Assembly (NCBI GenBank): GCA_022709425.1
Contig: JAKLIW010000006.1
Location: forward strand, 1-64,000
Length of the DNA stretch: 64,000 nt
DNA from: a bacterium
GTDB lineage: Bacteria; UBP6; UBA1177; JAKLFG01
Reading direction: 5' to 3'
Shown: piece after piece, positions 36,801 to 43,589 of the stretch
How positions within the stretch are numbered: the stretch's first letter is position 1
Layout of the letters: each line of letters starts with the position of its first letter
Position numbers and translations under genes: made by a program
The notes under the pieces: model-generated
Database searches by the model: none
The model's input: the letters and a program-made list of their open reading frames with translations, nothing else
What the model was told of the DNA's origin: nothing

Positions 36801-37049
36801 CGCATCGAGTATCTTCGCCGCCTCCTCGAGCGCCGTGCGCGGCTTCCCCTCCTTCTCGGCCGCCGCGACCTTTTCCCACTCTGCGGCATGGTCATCGTAA
36901 TGGTCGGGCGCGATGAAATCAATGTCGGGGGACATCTCGTCGGACAGTGTCTGCGGATCGGGCCCCGCCGTGGCGCTCTTGGCGCCGCCGCATGCGACGA
37001 GGAGAAAAAGGGCCACGAACGCAATGACGAGGAGATGCCTACCGCTCAT
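30852..37049 (-). CDS. Alpha-2-macroglobulin family lipoprotein with thioester motif
   Basis: 2065 residues, longer than most bacterial A2Ms. Lipobox LVAC (Cys20). The first 450 residues are mostly helical and not typical. MG-type beta domains follow (DRAIYRPGQTIYFKGI is the MG2-like signature). A low-complexity, Ala/Val-rich segment at about 1225-1270 is the best bait-region candidate, then TTWKMLGLAYTKD. The thioester motif ECAEQ has Cys1526, and an alpha/alpha toroid follows. Such proteins trap proteases in the periplasm. The pbpC partner common beside YfhM-type A2M is absent. It lies 45 bp after the zinc-ribbon/TPR gene. ATG 37049 follows AGGGGA. Confidence 0.92.
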   Translation of the reverse strand: MSGRHLLVIAFVALFLLVACGGAKSATAGPDPQTLSDEMSPDIDFIAPDHYDDHAAEWEKVAAAEKEGKPRTALEEAAKILDAARGSHNVPQIVKALIQRAKFEQRIGEKQPAEQIAAIEKEIATAQFPERNLLHSIAADLYESYFQQNRWRFYERTDTTATEGDIATWSLPTLIARIAAHHHAALEYGPKLREIKIELIDEVLTKGTRPRTLRPTLYDLVAHRAADFFMNDESSIAEGATPFEVSDTAYLLPAERFALLPLATTDKNALAWHALTVLQDLTRAHLRDGDPAALIDIELKRLAFVRGIHTAENREDLYLKTIELLERQYGSHAASANIGYELARLSYEKGTAWREGMPDTDRMGLKDALAKCGAVMLKWPDSEGAALCAALSSDITRKFIQLQVEPETTPEQPSLILLKYRNVKTLYFRTVKLTAARADELTARYHYGGGNPEKTAQELAALPPRHEWQVPLPDDGDLREHRVEVPVPPLERGDFAILCGTDPQFSFEKNALNWVIIRSSRIAFRHQVDDRALELFVADRASGRPIQQAQVTIFRNEYDYHSSRYVERETANGTTDRNGLLKVSLPRDNYRSYGLSVLITQGSDRLKSAFWGYPYSRDRRSYTRTYFFTDRAIYRPGQTIYFKGIAIEHDATGMPKIVAGKNDTVELYDPNGQKTGSLAVTTNGYGSFHGALTAPTGALNGRVTLRTKTGNHSVSVEEYKRPLFETAIEPPKGAYRLGDAVTVEGKAISYAGAPLTDAKVQWYVEREVQFPYYFGWWGRSWFYDLWNGKKAMIGKGEATTGPDGRYTITFTARPDTQVPKEEQPLFSYRVHAEVTDINGETHPTERFVQAAYSALRVTVGGAAQGFTNAPLELELATTNLSGEPEPSKGTVTVSRLKDPDRLLRPRLFYERPDRFLLDKAAFIKQFPHDPYGDEDTAPRPKEKEYLRLPFDTGAEKKLTIDPKEWPAGDYLVEATATDTFGQPVVTRRIVPIQTVADGGCARNRYEDIVVVKEKYEPGETAEILFATAADAVTVVLDILRGEKEERTLVTLDRSQKVIRVPVNESDRGNIALRYLFLKHGRSFSGMRTIMVPWSNKQLKYEFLSFRSTLQPGEKEQWHIKISGPKGEAVAAELAATLYDGSLDAFVPHQWFFSLFPTNYYRYQWLANEGQQVRYAQPIERDWNTYVAWPTLTDDAINYFGMYLGGYGYRYKNAGYYNRGVGGAMRMVRGAVAVDEEVAVAETTVAKVPASAPAVATGRVMSKNAVAGDGAAQYEFDDMDLSGELVRPSAPPVQIRKNLQETAFFYPALTTDEKGETIVSFTVPEALTTWKMLGLAYTKDLASTILRNELKTQKEIMVAPNVPRFLREGDRLVLSAKISNMTDAARDGKVELKLMDARTMADITTDFAVPQKEASFSAPAKGNAAVQWQITVPKREGPVVWRIVAKAGDKGDGEENTLPVLSNRMLVTETLPLPINGKETKNFTLQKLKDNTSQSLTNHRLTLEFTSNPAWYAVQALPYLIEYPYECAEQVFSRYYANSLASHIVNKNPRIAKVFAQWKGTAALDSNLMKNEELKSALLQETPWVLDGQNEAAAKRRVALLFDLNRMGNELKSALNKLRQLQVSSGGWPWFPGLPEDRYITQHITAGLGKLKKLGVATGPDIERMTRAAIGYLDRQMQREYEELLRAKVDMTKEHISYLERHYLYTRSFFTEVPVAEQHKTAFDYWKKQATTFWLEETPYMTGLTATALNRFGDTATPAKMVASLKERAIYSDELGMYWKENMGGYYWFQFPIETQAALIEAFEEVAKDGRSADQMKTWLIKMKQVQNWRTTKATADAVYALLYGGSDWLAGTKLATVTVGGKKAGPAEGEPTPEAGTGYFKTSWPGAQVTPAMAQVTVANPNPGPAWGALYWQYFEELDKITAAQSPLSIERQILREKRTDSGAVLEPITGETPLKVGDKIAVRLVLRVDRDMEYLHLKDGRPAGTEPVDVLSGHDYRDGLWFYRVTKDVSTNFFIHRAVKGTYVLEYRLTVTLAGNYSAGIATAQCMYAPEFAAHSAGSRLTAQ

Positions 37050-37094
37050 GTTGATTCCCCTGCTGAAAAAGACCGTAACGGAACGATCACTCTA

Positions 37095-38630
37095 TTATAA
37101 ATTGTTCAGGATGCTCTGGATGTCTGCCTTATCGGAGGCCTTGAGCCGTGACTGGAGCGCTTTCTGGAAATATTCTTTTGCCTTGGCCTTCTGTCCTTTC
37201 GCCTGATAGGCATAGCCGAGCCCGTAATAGGCCTCGCCTTCGCCGGGATCTATCTCGATCGCTTTCATGAAAAGTTCTATCGCGCTATCGTTGTCGCCGG
37301 CATCGGCGAGCGCCCAACCCTTTTTCACAAACCCTTTTACCGATCCTTTCTTGGGTCCCGTAGCCTGTTTCGGGACAACAGATTGTTTCGGCGCAGAGAC
37401 CGCTTTCCGGGGAGTCTCTTTCGGTTCGGGCCGCCGCATCTGTTCGCGTTGTTCTTCGACCAGATCGTTTTTGGGCGGCTCGACCGGAGCAGGCTTCACC
37501 TCGGGAACAGGGCTCGGCGCCGGCGCCGGCTGTTCGCTACCAATCTCCGGGACATCGGGGGAACGTTCCGCCTTCACCGCATCTTCACCGCCGCTCTTGA
37601 ACAGGATAAGGGCGATGATCACGATACCGGCGATAGCGGCGATCACCGCGATGATCTTCATATTTATTTTTAGCGGTTGTTTGGGCTTCTCGTCGTCGTC
37701 CTCGAACAGCTTTTTGAATTCCTCGTCATCTTCTTTTTTTGTTACCGGCTTGGGTGCAGGCTTGGGCTCAGGCTTCGGCTCAGGCTTCGGCTCAGGCTTC
37801 GGCTCAGGCTTCGGCTCAGGCTTCGGCTCAGGCTTCGGCTCAGGCTTCGGCTCAGGTTTCGGTTCAGGCTTCGGCTCAGGCTTCGGCTCAGGTTTCGCCT
37901 GCGACCTGATACCGGAACGGTCAACCGTCGTGGTTCCGGCGGGCGGTTTGGCGGCGGTAACGATCTGTTCCTGCCGCTCCGGTGCGGGCGGCGCATCGGG
38001 ATCCAACATCATGGTCTTTTTCGGTTCTCGCTGTTCAGCGGTCACGGCGCCGGGTATCATCGTCGGTCGATTGCGCCGTTCGGCCAACAGGTCCCGTATC
38101 GTCCCGAAACTAGTTACCGGGAACCAATCCATCCCATTGTGCGACACCTCGTCGGCATCGCTCACTTCGCCCGCCCGTATTTTGGCGGTGAGCTCGCGGA
38201 CATCGGCTATCCTGAATACCCGACCGCCGGGAAGACGGACGAGTGAATCGACAAAGAACGCCGCCTCATCGGTACCCTGCAGGCCGACACGTTCAAAATG
38301 TTCGGTCAGTTGCGTAAAGGTCGATAGCGCCGTCCATTCGTGGCCGTTGAAGGAAACCTCGTCACGCGGCGTCACTTCACGACGATCAATACGCTCATCA
38401 AGATCGTCAAATCCCCGCACCTTGAATATGATGCCGGTCGGCTTGCGAATGAGGGCATTGTCGAACCGAGCGGCGAACTCGGTGTCCACCGTAGCGGGGG
38501 TCTCTCCCTCGACAATAAAAAAAGCGTTACAGTTCTTACACTTGACCTGCGCTCCTTCCGGCGGGATATTGGCAGGACGCCGATACTGTACACCGCAGGA
38601 AGGACAGGTAATGACCGCATTTTGTTCCAT
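37095..38630 (-). CDS. Zinc-ribbon, KPEP-repeat, single-helix membrane protein with TPR tail
   Basis: 511 residues. An N-terminal MJ0042-type zinc ribbon (CPSCG then CKNC) is followed by two homologous modules of about 60 residues (IIFKVRGFDDLDERI then RVFRIADVRELTAKI, each ending DEVSxNGxxW). A disordered linker then holds 11 perfect KPEP units. An acidic patch (EEFKKLFEDDDE), one transmembrane helix (about 335-355), a Pro-rich periplasmic stretch and two C-terminal TPR units (AYYGLGYAYQAKGQ) complete it. ATG 38630 has GGGAG 7 bp upstream; GTG 38648 is less likely. The layout recalls deltaproteobacterial cytoplasm-to-periplasm linker proteins. It probably heads an operon with the A2M gene. 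Confidence 0.85.
   Translation of the reverse strand: MEQNAVITCPSCGVQYRRPANIPPEGAQVKCKNCNAFFIVEGETPATVDTEFAARFDNALIRKPTGIIFKVRGFDDLDERIDRREVTPRDEVSFNGHEWTALSTFTQLTEHFERVGLQGTDEAAFFVDSLVRLPGGRVFRIADVRELTAKIRAGEVSDADEVSHNGMDWFPVTSFGTIRDLLAERRNRPTMIPGAVTAEQREPKKTMMLDPDAPPAPERQEQIVTAAKPPAGTTTVDRSGIRSQAKPEPKPEPKPEPKPEPKPEPKPEPKPEPKPEPKPEPKPEPKPEPKPAPKPVTKKEDDEEFKKLFEDDDEKPKQPLKINMKIIAVIAAIAGIVIIALILFKSGGEDAVKAERSPDVPEIGSEQPAPAPSPVPEVKPAPVEPPKNDLVEEQREQMRRPEPKETPRKAVSAPKQSVVPKQATGPKKGSVKGFVKKGWALADAGDNDSAIELFMKAIEIDPGEGEAYYGLGYAYQAKGQKAKAKEYFQKALQSRLKASDKADIQSILNNL
37759..37890. repeat. 12-bp tandem repeat encoding KPEP, 11 copies
   Basis: The plus-strand unit GGCTTCGGCTCA is repeated with few changes (GGTTTCGGTTCA once, GGCTTGGGCTCA at one end). 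Degenerate units flank it at 37747-37758 and 37891-37902. Near-identity at the DNA level suggests recent expansion by slippage, so copy number probably varies between strains. Confidence 0.95.
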
Positions 38631-38657
38631 CAGAGAACTCCCGTTCACAGCGAGCCG

Positions 38658-38686
38658 ATTCTAGTGCATCGGCATCACCAAGTCAA
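38658..38686 (-). promoter_or_regulatory. Sigma-70 promoter of the zinc-ribbon/A2M operon
   Basis: On the minus strand, TTGACT (38686-38681), a 17-bp spacer, and TAGAAT (38663-38658). The ATG is 28 bp downstream. Confidence 0.7.
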
Positions 38687-38819
38687 ATAAATACACCTCT
38701 AAATATTGGGCCGGACACTCGCGGGAACTTTTCTCGAATATGAAGCGGTCGATTGTTCATGATTTTTTGCCTAATGACCATGCAAGATGCGGTCGATAAT
38801 AAATATTTTGGTAGAGGGG

Positions 38820-38848
38820 TTGACATCCCCTTTCTTTTCAGGTAAATT
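38820..38848 (+). promoter_or_regulatory. Sigma-70 promoter of the candidate structured RNA
   Basis: Perfect TTGACA at 38820-38825, a 17-bp spacer, and TAAATT at 38843-38848. The next coding start is more than 200 bp away. Confidence 0.6.
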
Positions 38849-38854
38849 CTTCTT

Positions 38855-38969
38855 GATTCATTCGCCACTTTAATTGAGGGGCCTGAACGGGGCAAAGTGG
38901 CTTCAATTTGGCTCTTGCCAAGTTCACTTATTTCCTTTCAAACCTGCCCTGCCCCTCATCCTTTTTTTT
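38855..38969 (+). ncRNA. Candidate structured small RNA of about 115 nt
   Basis: The non-coding stretch between a good promoter and T8 (38962-38969) is rich in inverted repeats. GCCACTTT (38864-38871) pairs with AAAGTGGC (38894-38901). TTGGC-TCTT-GCCAA (38908-38921) is a tetraloop hairpin. TGAGGGGC (38875-38882) pairs with GCCCCTCA (38951-38958) three bases before the T tract, as a closing or terminator stem. The first and third pairings compete or form a pseudoknot. A separate promoter for the following gene lies at 38986-39014. It does not look like SRP RNA, tmRNA or RNase P. A riboswitch-like leader is the alternative. Confidence 0.45.
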
Positions 38970-38985
38970 CTCGAACGGGAGAAAC

Positions 38986-39014
38986 TTGACTCGCCTCCCC
39001 CTTTCGGACATCAT
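38986..39014 (+). promoter_or_regulatory. Promoter of the M29 aminopeptidase
   Basis: TTGACT at 38986-38991, a 17-bp spacer, and CATCAT at 39009-39014. It lies after the T8 tract of the candidate RNA. Confidence 0.45.
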
Positions 39015-39055
39015 CGATTCGTCTTGAAGTTCTCTAACAACGCAAGGAGCATGCG

Positions 39056-40177
39056 ATGAAAGATCCGAGATTGGAAAAGCTGGCGAAGAATTTGGTCCGT
39101 TTCTCGTGCCGCGTCAAGAAGGGGGAGAATGTCCTCATCGAGGTGAAGGACGAGGCGGCCAAACCGCTGGTCGAGGCGCTCGTCACCGAAGTGCAGGCGG
39201 CCGGTGCGACGCCGTTTGTCAACCTGTACGACCAACGCATCATGCGGAAACTCATCGGCGGCGCAAGCGACGCATGGTTCGACATCATGAAGGAGGTCGA
39301 CCTCCTCAAGATGAAGAAGATGCACGCTTTCATCGGCATCAACGGCCGCAACAACTCCTACGAGTTTTCCGATATCCCGGGCGCGAAGATGAAGAACTAT
39401 ATGCAGAAATACGTCCAGCCGGTCCATTTCGACCAGCGCGTCAAGCACACCAAGTGGTGCATCCTCGCCTACCCCAACCCGAGTTACGCGCAGGGCTCGA
39501 CCATGTCGACCGAGGCGTTCGAGGACTTCTACTTCAATGTCACCACGCTCGACTACGCCAAGATGGACAAGGCGATGGACCCGCTGGTGAAGCTGATGTC
39601 GAAGACCGACAAGGTCCATCTCAAAGGGCCGGGCCGCACCGACCTGACCTTCTCGATCAAGAAGATACCGATCATCAAATGCGCCGGTCAGATGAATATC
39701 CCCGACGGCGAGGTCTTCACCGCCCCGGTCAAGGAGTCGGTCAACGGCGTTATCGAGTACAACACCCCGACCGTCTATCTCGGCAAGAAGTTCGAGAAGG
39801 TCATCCTTACCTTTAAGAAGGGAAAGATCGTCAAGGTCGAAGGGGACAATGTCGCCAAGCTCGAAGAGATCTTCAACAGCGATCCGGGGGCCCGCTATGT
39901 CGGCGAGTTCGCCATCGGCGTCAATCCCTATGTCGTCAAGCCGATGGTCGACATCCTTTTCGACGAGAAGATCGCCGGTTCGATCCATTTCACGCCGGGC
40001 AACTCCTACGACGAAGCGCCCAACGGTAATCACAGTCAGGTCCACTGGGACCTCGTCATGATACAGACGCCCGAATACGGCGGCGGCGAGATATATTTCG
40101 ACGGCAAGCTGGTCCGCAAGGACGGCCTGTTCGTCCTCAAGGAACTGAAGGGGCTCAACCCCGAGAACCTCAAGTAA
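39056..40177 (+). CDS. M29 family aminopeptidase (thermophilic aminopeptidase T type)
   Basis: 373 residues with no signal peptide, so cytoplasmic. N-terminal DPRLEKLAKNLVRFSCRVKKGENVLIE is typical of the family. Candidate metal ligands are Glu in PDGEVFTAP, Glu in VGEFAIG, His in SIHFTPG, His in SQVHWD and the late YFDGKLVRKDG. These are the usual two-cobalt/zinc site residues. It releases N-terminal amino acids from peptides. AAGGAG lies 6 bp before ATG 39056. The following GNAT gene starts 24 bp downstream. Confidence 0.9.
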   Translation: MKDPRLEKLAKNLVRFSCRVKKGENVLIEVKDEAAKPLVEALVTEVQAAGATPFVNLYDQRIMRKLIGGASDAWFDIMKEVDLLKMKKMHAFIGINGRNNSYEFSDIPGAKMKNYMQKYVQPVHFDQRVKHTKWCILAYPNPSYAQGSTMSTEAFEDFYFNVTTLDYAKMDKAMDPLVKLMSKTDKVHLKGPGRTDLTFSIKKIPIIKCAGQMNIPDGEVFTAPVKESVNGVIEYNTPTVYLGKKFEKVILTFKKGKIVKVEGDNVAKLEEIFNSDPGARYVGEFAIGVNPYVVKPMVDILFDEKIAGSIHFTPGNSYDEAPNGNHSQVHWDLVMIQTPEYGGGEIYFDGKLVRKDGLFVLKELKGLNPENLK

Positions 40178-40201
40178 GCCGGCCCGCCGGCGGGGGACCC
40201 G

Positions 40202-40672
40202 ATGCAGGCCGACCGCCGCTTCATGCGCGATCACATCGAAGAACTGCTCTCCATCGAGCGCGAAAGCTTCGCCGACCCGAAGAACGGCAATATCTTCTCG
40301 TCGCTCTACGACGACGCGGCGGCCCATATGCATTACTTTGTTGCACAGAGCGATACGGGGGTGATCGGCGGCTATCTGCTACTGTCGCTCGCGGCCGACG
40401 AGGCGGAGATCATCAATGTCGCGGTACCGCCCGCTCTGCGCCGGCGCGGCATCGGGATCGAACTCGTCACCGAGGCGCTCGCTTTCGCCGCGGCCCGAGG
40501 AGCGGCCGCCTGCTACCTCGAGGTGCGCGCAAGCAATCTCTCGGCACGCCGGCTCTACGAAAAAATGTCGTTTAATGTTGTAGGCGTGAGAAAAATGTAT
40601 TATAGTGCGCCGTCCGAGGATGCGATAGTGATGCGCCGGACGCTGGAGGATGCGTGCAACAGCGATCGATAG
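40202..40672 (+). CDS. GNAT acetyltransferase, RimI-like
   Basis: 156 residues. The GNAT core is readable: INVAVPPALRRRGIGIELV (acetyl-CoA pyrophosphate loop RRRGIG), then CYLEVRASNLSARRLYEKMSFNVVGVRKMYY, the classic RimI C-terminal signature. Probably N-alpha-acetylation of a protein such as S18, but related amino-acid N-acetyltransferases look alike. Its end overlaps pyrK by 19 bp in another frame. It starts the GNAT-pyrK-pyrD-M23 chain, perhaps with the M29 gene upstream. Confidence 0.85.
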   Translation: MQADRRFMRDHIEELLSIERESFADPKNGNIFSSLYDDAAAHMHYFVAQSDTGVIGGYLLLSLAADEAEIINVAVPPALRRRGIGIELVTEALAFAAARGAAACYLEVRASNLSARRLYEKMSFNVVGVRKMYYSAPSEDAIVMRRTLEDACNSDR

Positions 40673-41412
40673 TCACCAAGATAGCCGACCTGATGGCGGT
40701 CGCCAACGACTGCTTCCTGATGGCGGTACCCTTCGAGCCGGAACCGCTGCCGGGACAGTTCGTGATGATCTCCTTCGGCGACGGCCGCACCGACCCGTTC
40801 CTGCCACGCCCCATATCGATATTCGATTGGGACGACGGGATGCTGACGCTCCTCATCCGGGTGGTCGGCCGTGGAACCTTGCTCATGGCACGGCAAGCGG
40901 TCGGGATGCCGGTACGGGTGACCGGGCCGCTCGGTAATTCATTCCCCGATGAGTCGGGCAGTGTCTGTTTCATCGGCGGCGGCATCGGCATCGCGCCGCT
41001 CTACTACGCCGCGAAACGCTCAACGGCACAGGACAAACGGTTTATCCTCGGCTTCCGTTCGGCCGAACAGAGTTATCTCACCGACGACTACCTCAAGATC
41101 GCCACCGCCCACTTCGTGAGCGACGACGGGTCGCTCGGCGACAAGCTCTTCCCGCATCAGAAGCTCGACGCGCTCGCCAAGTCAGGGGAAAAACCCGATC
41201 TGGTCATCACCTGCGGACCCGAGAAGATGATGGCGGCGGTCCACGAGGTAGCGAAGAAACACGGCATACGCGACCATCATTCGCTCGAATCGCGGATGGG
41301 ATGCGGCATCGGCGCGTGTCTCGGTTGCCGCGTTCAGATGCCGGGCGCATCGGTGCTCGTTTGCAAAGAAGGCCCCATATTCGACGGCTCTATTTTTGAG
41401 GAGAAAAAGTGA
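40654..41412 (+). CDS. pyrK: Dihydroorotate dehydrogenase electron-transfer subunit PyrK
   Basis: 252 residues. A ferredoxin-reductase-like N-terminal FAD domain (PGQFVMISFGD, FLPRPISIFDW), a nucleotide-binding part (CFIGGGIGIAPLYYAAK), and a C-terminal 2Fe-2S cluster with Cys in MGCGIGACLGCRVQ and the later VCKEGP. It passes electrons from PyrD to NAD in pyrimidine synthesis. The GTG start at 40654 has GGAGG 5 bp upstream. The stop overlaps pyrD by 4 bp (GTGA). Confidence 0.93.
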   Translation: MQQRSIVTKIADLMAVANDCFLMAVPFEPEPLPGQFVMISFGDGRTDPFLPRPISIFDWDDGMLTLLIRVVGRGTLLMARQAVGMPVRVTGPLGNSFPDESGSVCFIGGGIGIAPLYYAAKRSTAQDKRFILGFRSAEQSYLTDDYLKIATAHFVSDDGSLGDKLFPHQKLDALAKSGEKPDLVITCGPEKMMAAVHEVAKKHGIRDHHSLESRMGCGIGACLGCRVQMPGASVLVCKEGPIFDGSIFEEKK

Positions 41413-42317
41413 CCGACCTGCGCGTCCACATCGGCAAAACGACGCTCAAAAATCCGATACTGACCGCCTCGGGGACCTTCGGCTACGGTCCCGAGTTCGA
41501 ACCCTATCTCAACCTGAACGCCATCGGCGGCTTCTGCACCAAGGGGATCTCGCTCGAACCGCGTCCCGGCAATCCGGGCATCCGCATCGTCGAAACGGCG
41601 TCGGGGATGCTCAACTCCATCGGCCTTGAGAACTGCGGTTCGCGGGTATTCCTCGACGAGACGATGCCGAAGATCGCCCGCTACGACACCGCGATCATCG
41701 TCAATTTCTACGCCTACACCGAAGAGGACTTCGTCAAACTCGCGGCGGTACTTTCGGAGAACGACCGCATCGACGCGCTCGAGATGAACCTCTCGTGCCC
41801 CAATGTCAAACAGGGTGGCAGCGCCTTCGGGGCCGACCCGAAGCTCATCGAATCGCTCACCGCCGCGGTGCGGAAGGTCACCGCCAAGACGCTTATTGTG
41901 AAACTCTCGCCCAATGTCGCCGACATCACCCTCACGGCGCGCGCCGCCGAGGCGGGCGGGGCCGACGCCGTATCGCTCATCAACACGCTCGTCGGGACGG
42001 CGATAGACCGCCGGACGCGCCGCTTCGTGCTCGGCAACAAGGTGGGCGGCCTGTCGGGACCCGCGATAAAACCGGTCGCGCTACGGATGGTGTGGCAGAC
42101 GGCCAAGGCGGTGAAAATTCCGGTCATCGGGATGGGCGGCATCGCGTCGCTGGGTGATGTGCTCGATTTCCTCATTGTCGGCGCCCGCGCCGTGCAGGTC
42201 GGATCGGCCAACTTCGTCGATCCCGGCATCGCGCAGACGCTCGCCGAAGGGCTCGACCGCTACCTCGCCGAACGACAGGAGACGATCGATCAGCTCATCG
42301 GATCGGTGCAGGAATGA
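41409..42317 (+). CDS. pyrD: Dihydroorotate dehydrogenase, class 1B catalytic subunit
   Basis: 302 residues, normal for the NAD-dependent type. TASGTFGYG near the N terminus, the catalytic Cys loop EMNLSCPNVKQGG, KLSPNVADI, and FMN-phosphate site GMGGIASLGDVLDFLIVGARAVQVGSANF. It oxidises dihydroorotate to orotate with PyrK. GTG start overlapping the pyrK stop; its own stop overlaps the M23 peptidase start (ATGA). Confidence 0.95.
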   Translation: MTDLRVHIGKTTLKNPILTASGTFGYGPEFEPYLNLNAIGGFCTKGISLEPRPGNPGIRIVETASGMLNSIGLENCGSRVFLDETMPKIARYDTAIIVNFYAYTEEDFVKLAAVLSENDRIDALEMNLSCPNVKQGGSAFGADPKLIESLTAAVRKVTAKTLIVKLSPNVADITLTARAAEAGGADAVSLINTLVGTAIDRRTRRFVLGNKVGGLSGPAIKPVALRMVWQTAKAVKIPVIGMGGIASLGDVLDFLIVGARAVQVGSANFVDPGIAQTLAEGLDRYLAERQETIDQLIGSVQE

Positions 42318-43039
42318 CGGTGCGGTCGTTCTGCATCGCCCTCCTTCTTTTTTTCCTCGCCGCCTGCGCCGACCCCTACGGCATCTACCATAAAGTGCGC
42401 GACAAAGAGGACCTGCAGAAGATATCGCTCCTCTATCAGGTGGACATTGACAAACTGCGGGCCGCGAATACCATGGGCCCCGCCGACGAGGTGAAACCGG
42501 GCGAATACCTGTTCGTACCGGGGGTCAAGGCCCCCTCCGACGGAAAAGTGAAAAGCGTTCCTTCACAAAAGAAAGATACTGGCAGGGCGGTGGGCACCGG
42601 CAAACAGGCGCTCGCGACGACCCACGGTGCGCAGGGCAAACAACTCAAGGCGACCGGCGACGCGAAGTTCATCTGGCCGCTGAAAGGGGTGGTCACCTCG
42701 CCCTTCGGCGTCCGCAACGGCACTATGCACGAAGGGATAGACATCAGCGTACCGGAAGGGACCCCGGTGGTCGCGGCGGGCGACGGCAAGGTGATATTCT
42801 CGGCCGACCACGGCGGCTACGGTAATGTGGTCATCATCCAGCACGCCGACAACTACTTCTCCGTTTATGCCCATAACAGCAAACTGATCGCGCAGGAGGG
42901 TCAGACGGTCAAGCAGGGAGACAAGATAGCGCTCTCGGGCAACACCGGACGCTCCTCCGGCCCGCATCTCCATTTCGAGGTGCGCATCGGTTCCAAACCG
43001 CAGGACCCGATGCCATTCCTTCCCCGGGCGGCCCCATAG
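42314..43039 (+). CDS. LysM and M23 peptidase lipoprotein (NlpD/EnvC type)
   Basis: 241 residues. Lipobox LAAC (Cys18). A LysM domain (YHKVRDKEDLQKISLLY to EYLFVPG), a short linker, then a LytM/M23 domain with metal-site motifs HEGIDIS and HLHFE plus SPFGVRNG. Because the catalytic His and Asp look complete, it may be an active endopeptidase rather than a pure amidase activator. Notably, its last codons and TAG stop (43037-43039) lie inside tRNA-Arg, which begins at 43030. It is the last gene of the pyr chain. Confidence 0.92.
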   Translation: MTVRSFCIALLLFFLAACADPYGIYHKVRDKEDLQKISLLYQVDIDKLRAANTMGPADEVKPGEYLFVPGVKAPSDGKVKSVPSQKKDTGRAVGTGKQALATTHGAQGKQLKATGDAKFIWPLKGVVTSPFGVRNGTMHEGIDISVPEGTPVVAAGDGKVIFSADHGGYGNVVIIQHADNYFSVYAHNSKLIAQEGQTVKQGDKIALSGNTGRSSGPHLHFEVRIGSKPQDPMPFLPRAAP

Positions 43040-43108
43040 CTCAGATGGATAGAGCGGCGGATTCCTAATCCGCGTCTGCCGCAGGTTCGACTCCTGCTGG
43101 GGCCACCA
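43030..43108 (+). tRNA. tRNA-Arg (CCT)
   Basis: Acceptor GGCCCCA pairs with TGGGGCC, discriminator A, encoded CCA. D-arm GCTC/GAGC. Anticodon stem GCGGA/TCCGC with loop TTCCTAA gives CCT (codon AGG). T-arm GCAGG/CCTGC with loop TTCGACT. The variable loop appears to be 7 nt, slightly long. The first 10 bases are shared with the end of the M23 peptidase gene. Confidence 0.92.
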
Positions 43109-43142
43109 ACTTCTTTCCTCTTTTATATCACCATGATGAAAT

Positions 43143-43171
43143 TTGCATTTTCACCGCGCATCCGCTACCCT
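43143..43171 (+). promoter_or_regulatory. Possible promoter of the HI0074/MNT pair
   Basis: TTGCAT at 43143-43148, a 17-bp spacer, and TACCCT at 43166-43171. The -10 match is weak. Confidence 0.35.
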
Positions 43172-43202
43172 TCCGGTGACGATATGTCGGAGGGAGGCGG
43201 TC

Positions 43203-43589
43203 ATGGCTCTGGTATTCAGCAACTTCAAACGAGCGCTCACCTCTCTGGAGAAGGCGCTCGCTCTGTCGAAGGACGACATCGTCCGCGACTCGGTCGTCAA
43301 GCGGTTCGAATATTCCTATGAACTGGCGTGGAAACTGCTCCAGCGGGCATTGGAAGAGGACCTCGGGAGCGCCGCGGTCGACGGCCTGCCCCGCCGCGAA
43401 TTGTTCCGCATCGGCGCCGAAAAGCGCTTCATCGCCGATGTCGCGCCGTGGTTCGAATATCATCGGCTCCGCAATCTTTCCAGCCACACCTACAATGAAG
43501 AGATAGCCGAGGAGATGTACAAGGCGGCGGTGCGGTTCGCCCTCGATGCGAGACTGCTCCTCAAGAATCTCGAAGCACGCAATGGCTGA
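43203..43589 (+). CDS. HI0074-type nucleotidyltransferase substrate-binding (HEPN-like) protein
   Basis: 128 residues, an all-helical family. Landmarks are FSNFKRALTSLEKALAL, FEYSYELAWKLLQRALEEDLG and the RLRNLSSHTYNEE segment, which contains an R-x4-H pattern like the HEPN RNase motif. ATG 43203 follows GGAGGGAGG. An earlier in-frame start would overlap the promoter. It pairs with the MNT gene, which overlaps its last 8 bp. HI0074/HI0073 pairs resemble HepT/MntA toxin-antitoxin modules, so this protein is the likely toxin-type partner. Confidence 0.87.
   Translation: MALVFSNFKRALTSLEKALALSKDDIVRDSVVKRFEYSYELAWKLLQRALEEDLGSAAVDGLPRRELFRIGAEKRFIADVAPWFEYHRLRNLSSHTYNEEIAEEMYKAAVRFALDARLLLKNLEARNG

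Noticed and set aside
37747..37902. Possible CRISPR-like or satellite array
   Set aside because: The 12-bp units are contiguous, without spacers, and encode KPEP in frame inside a real gene.
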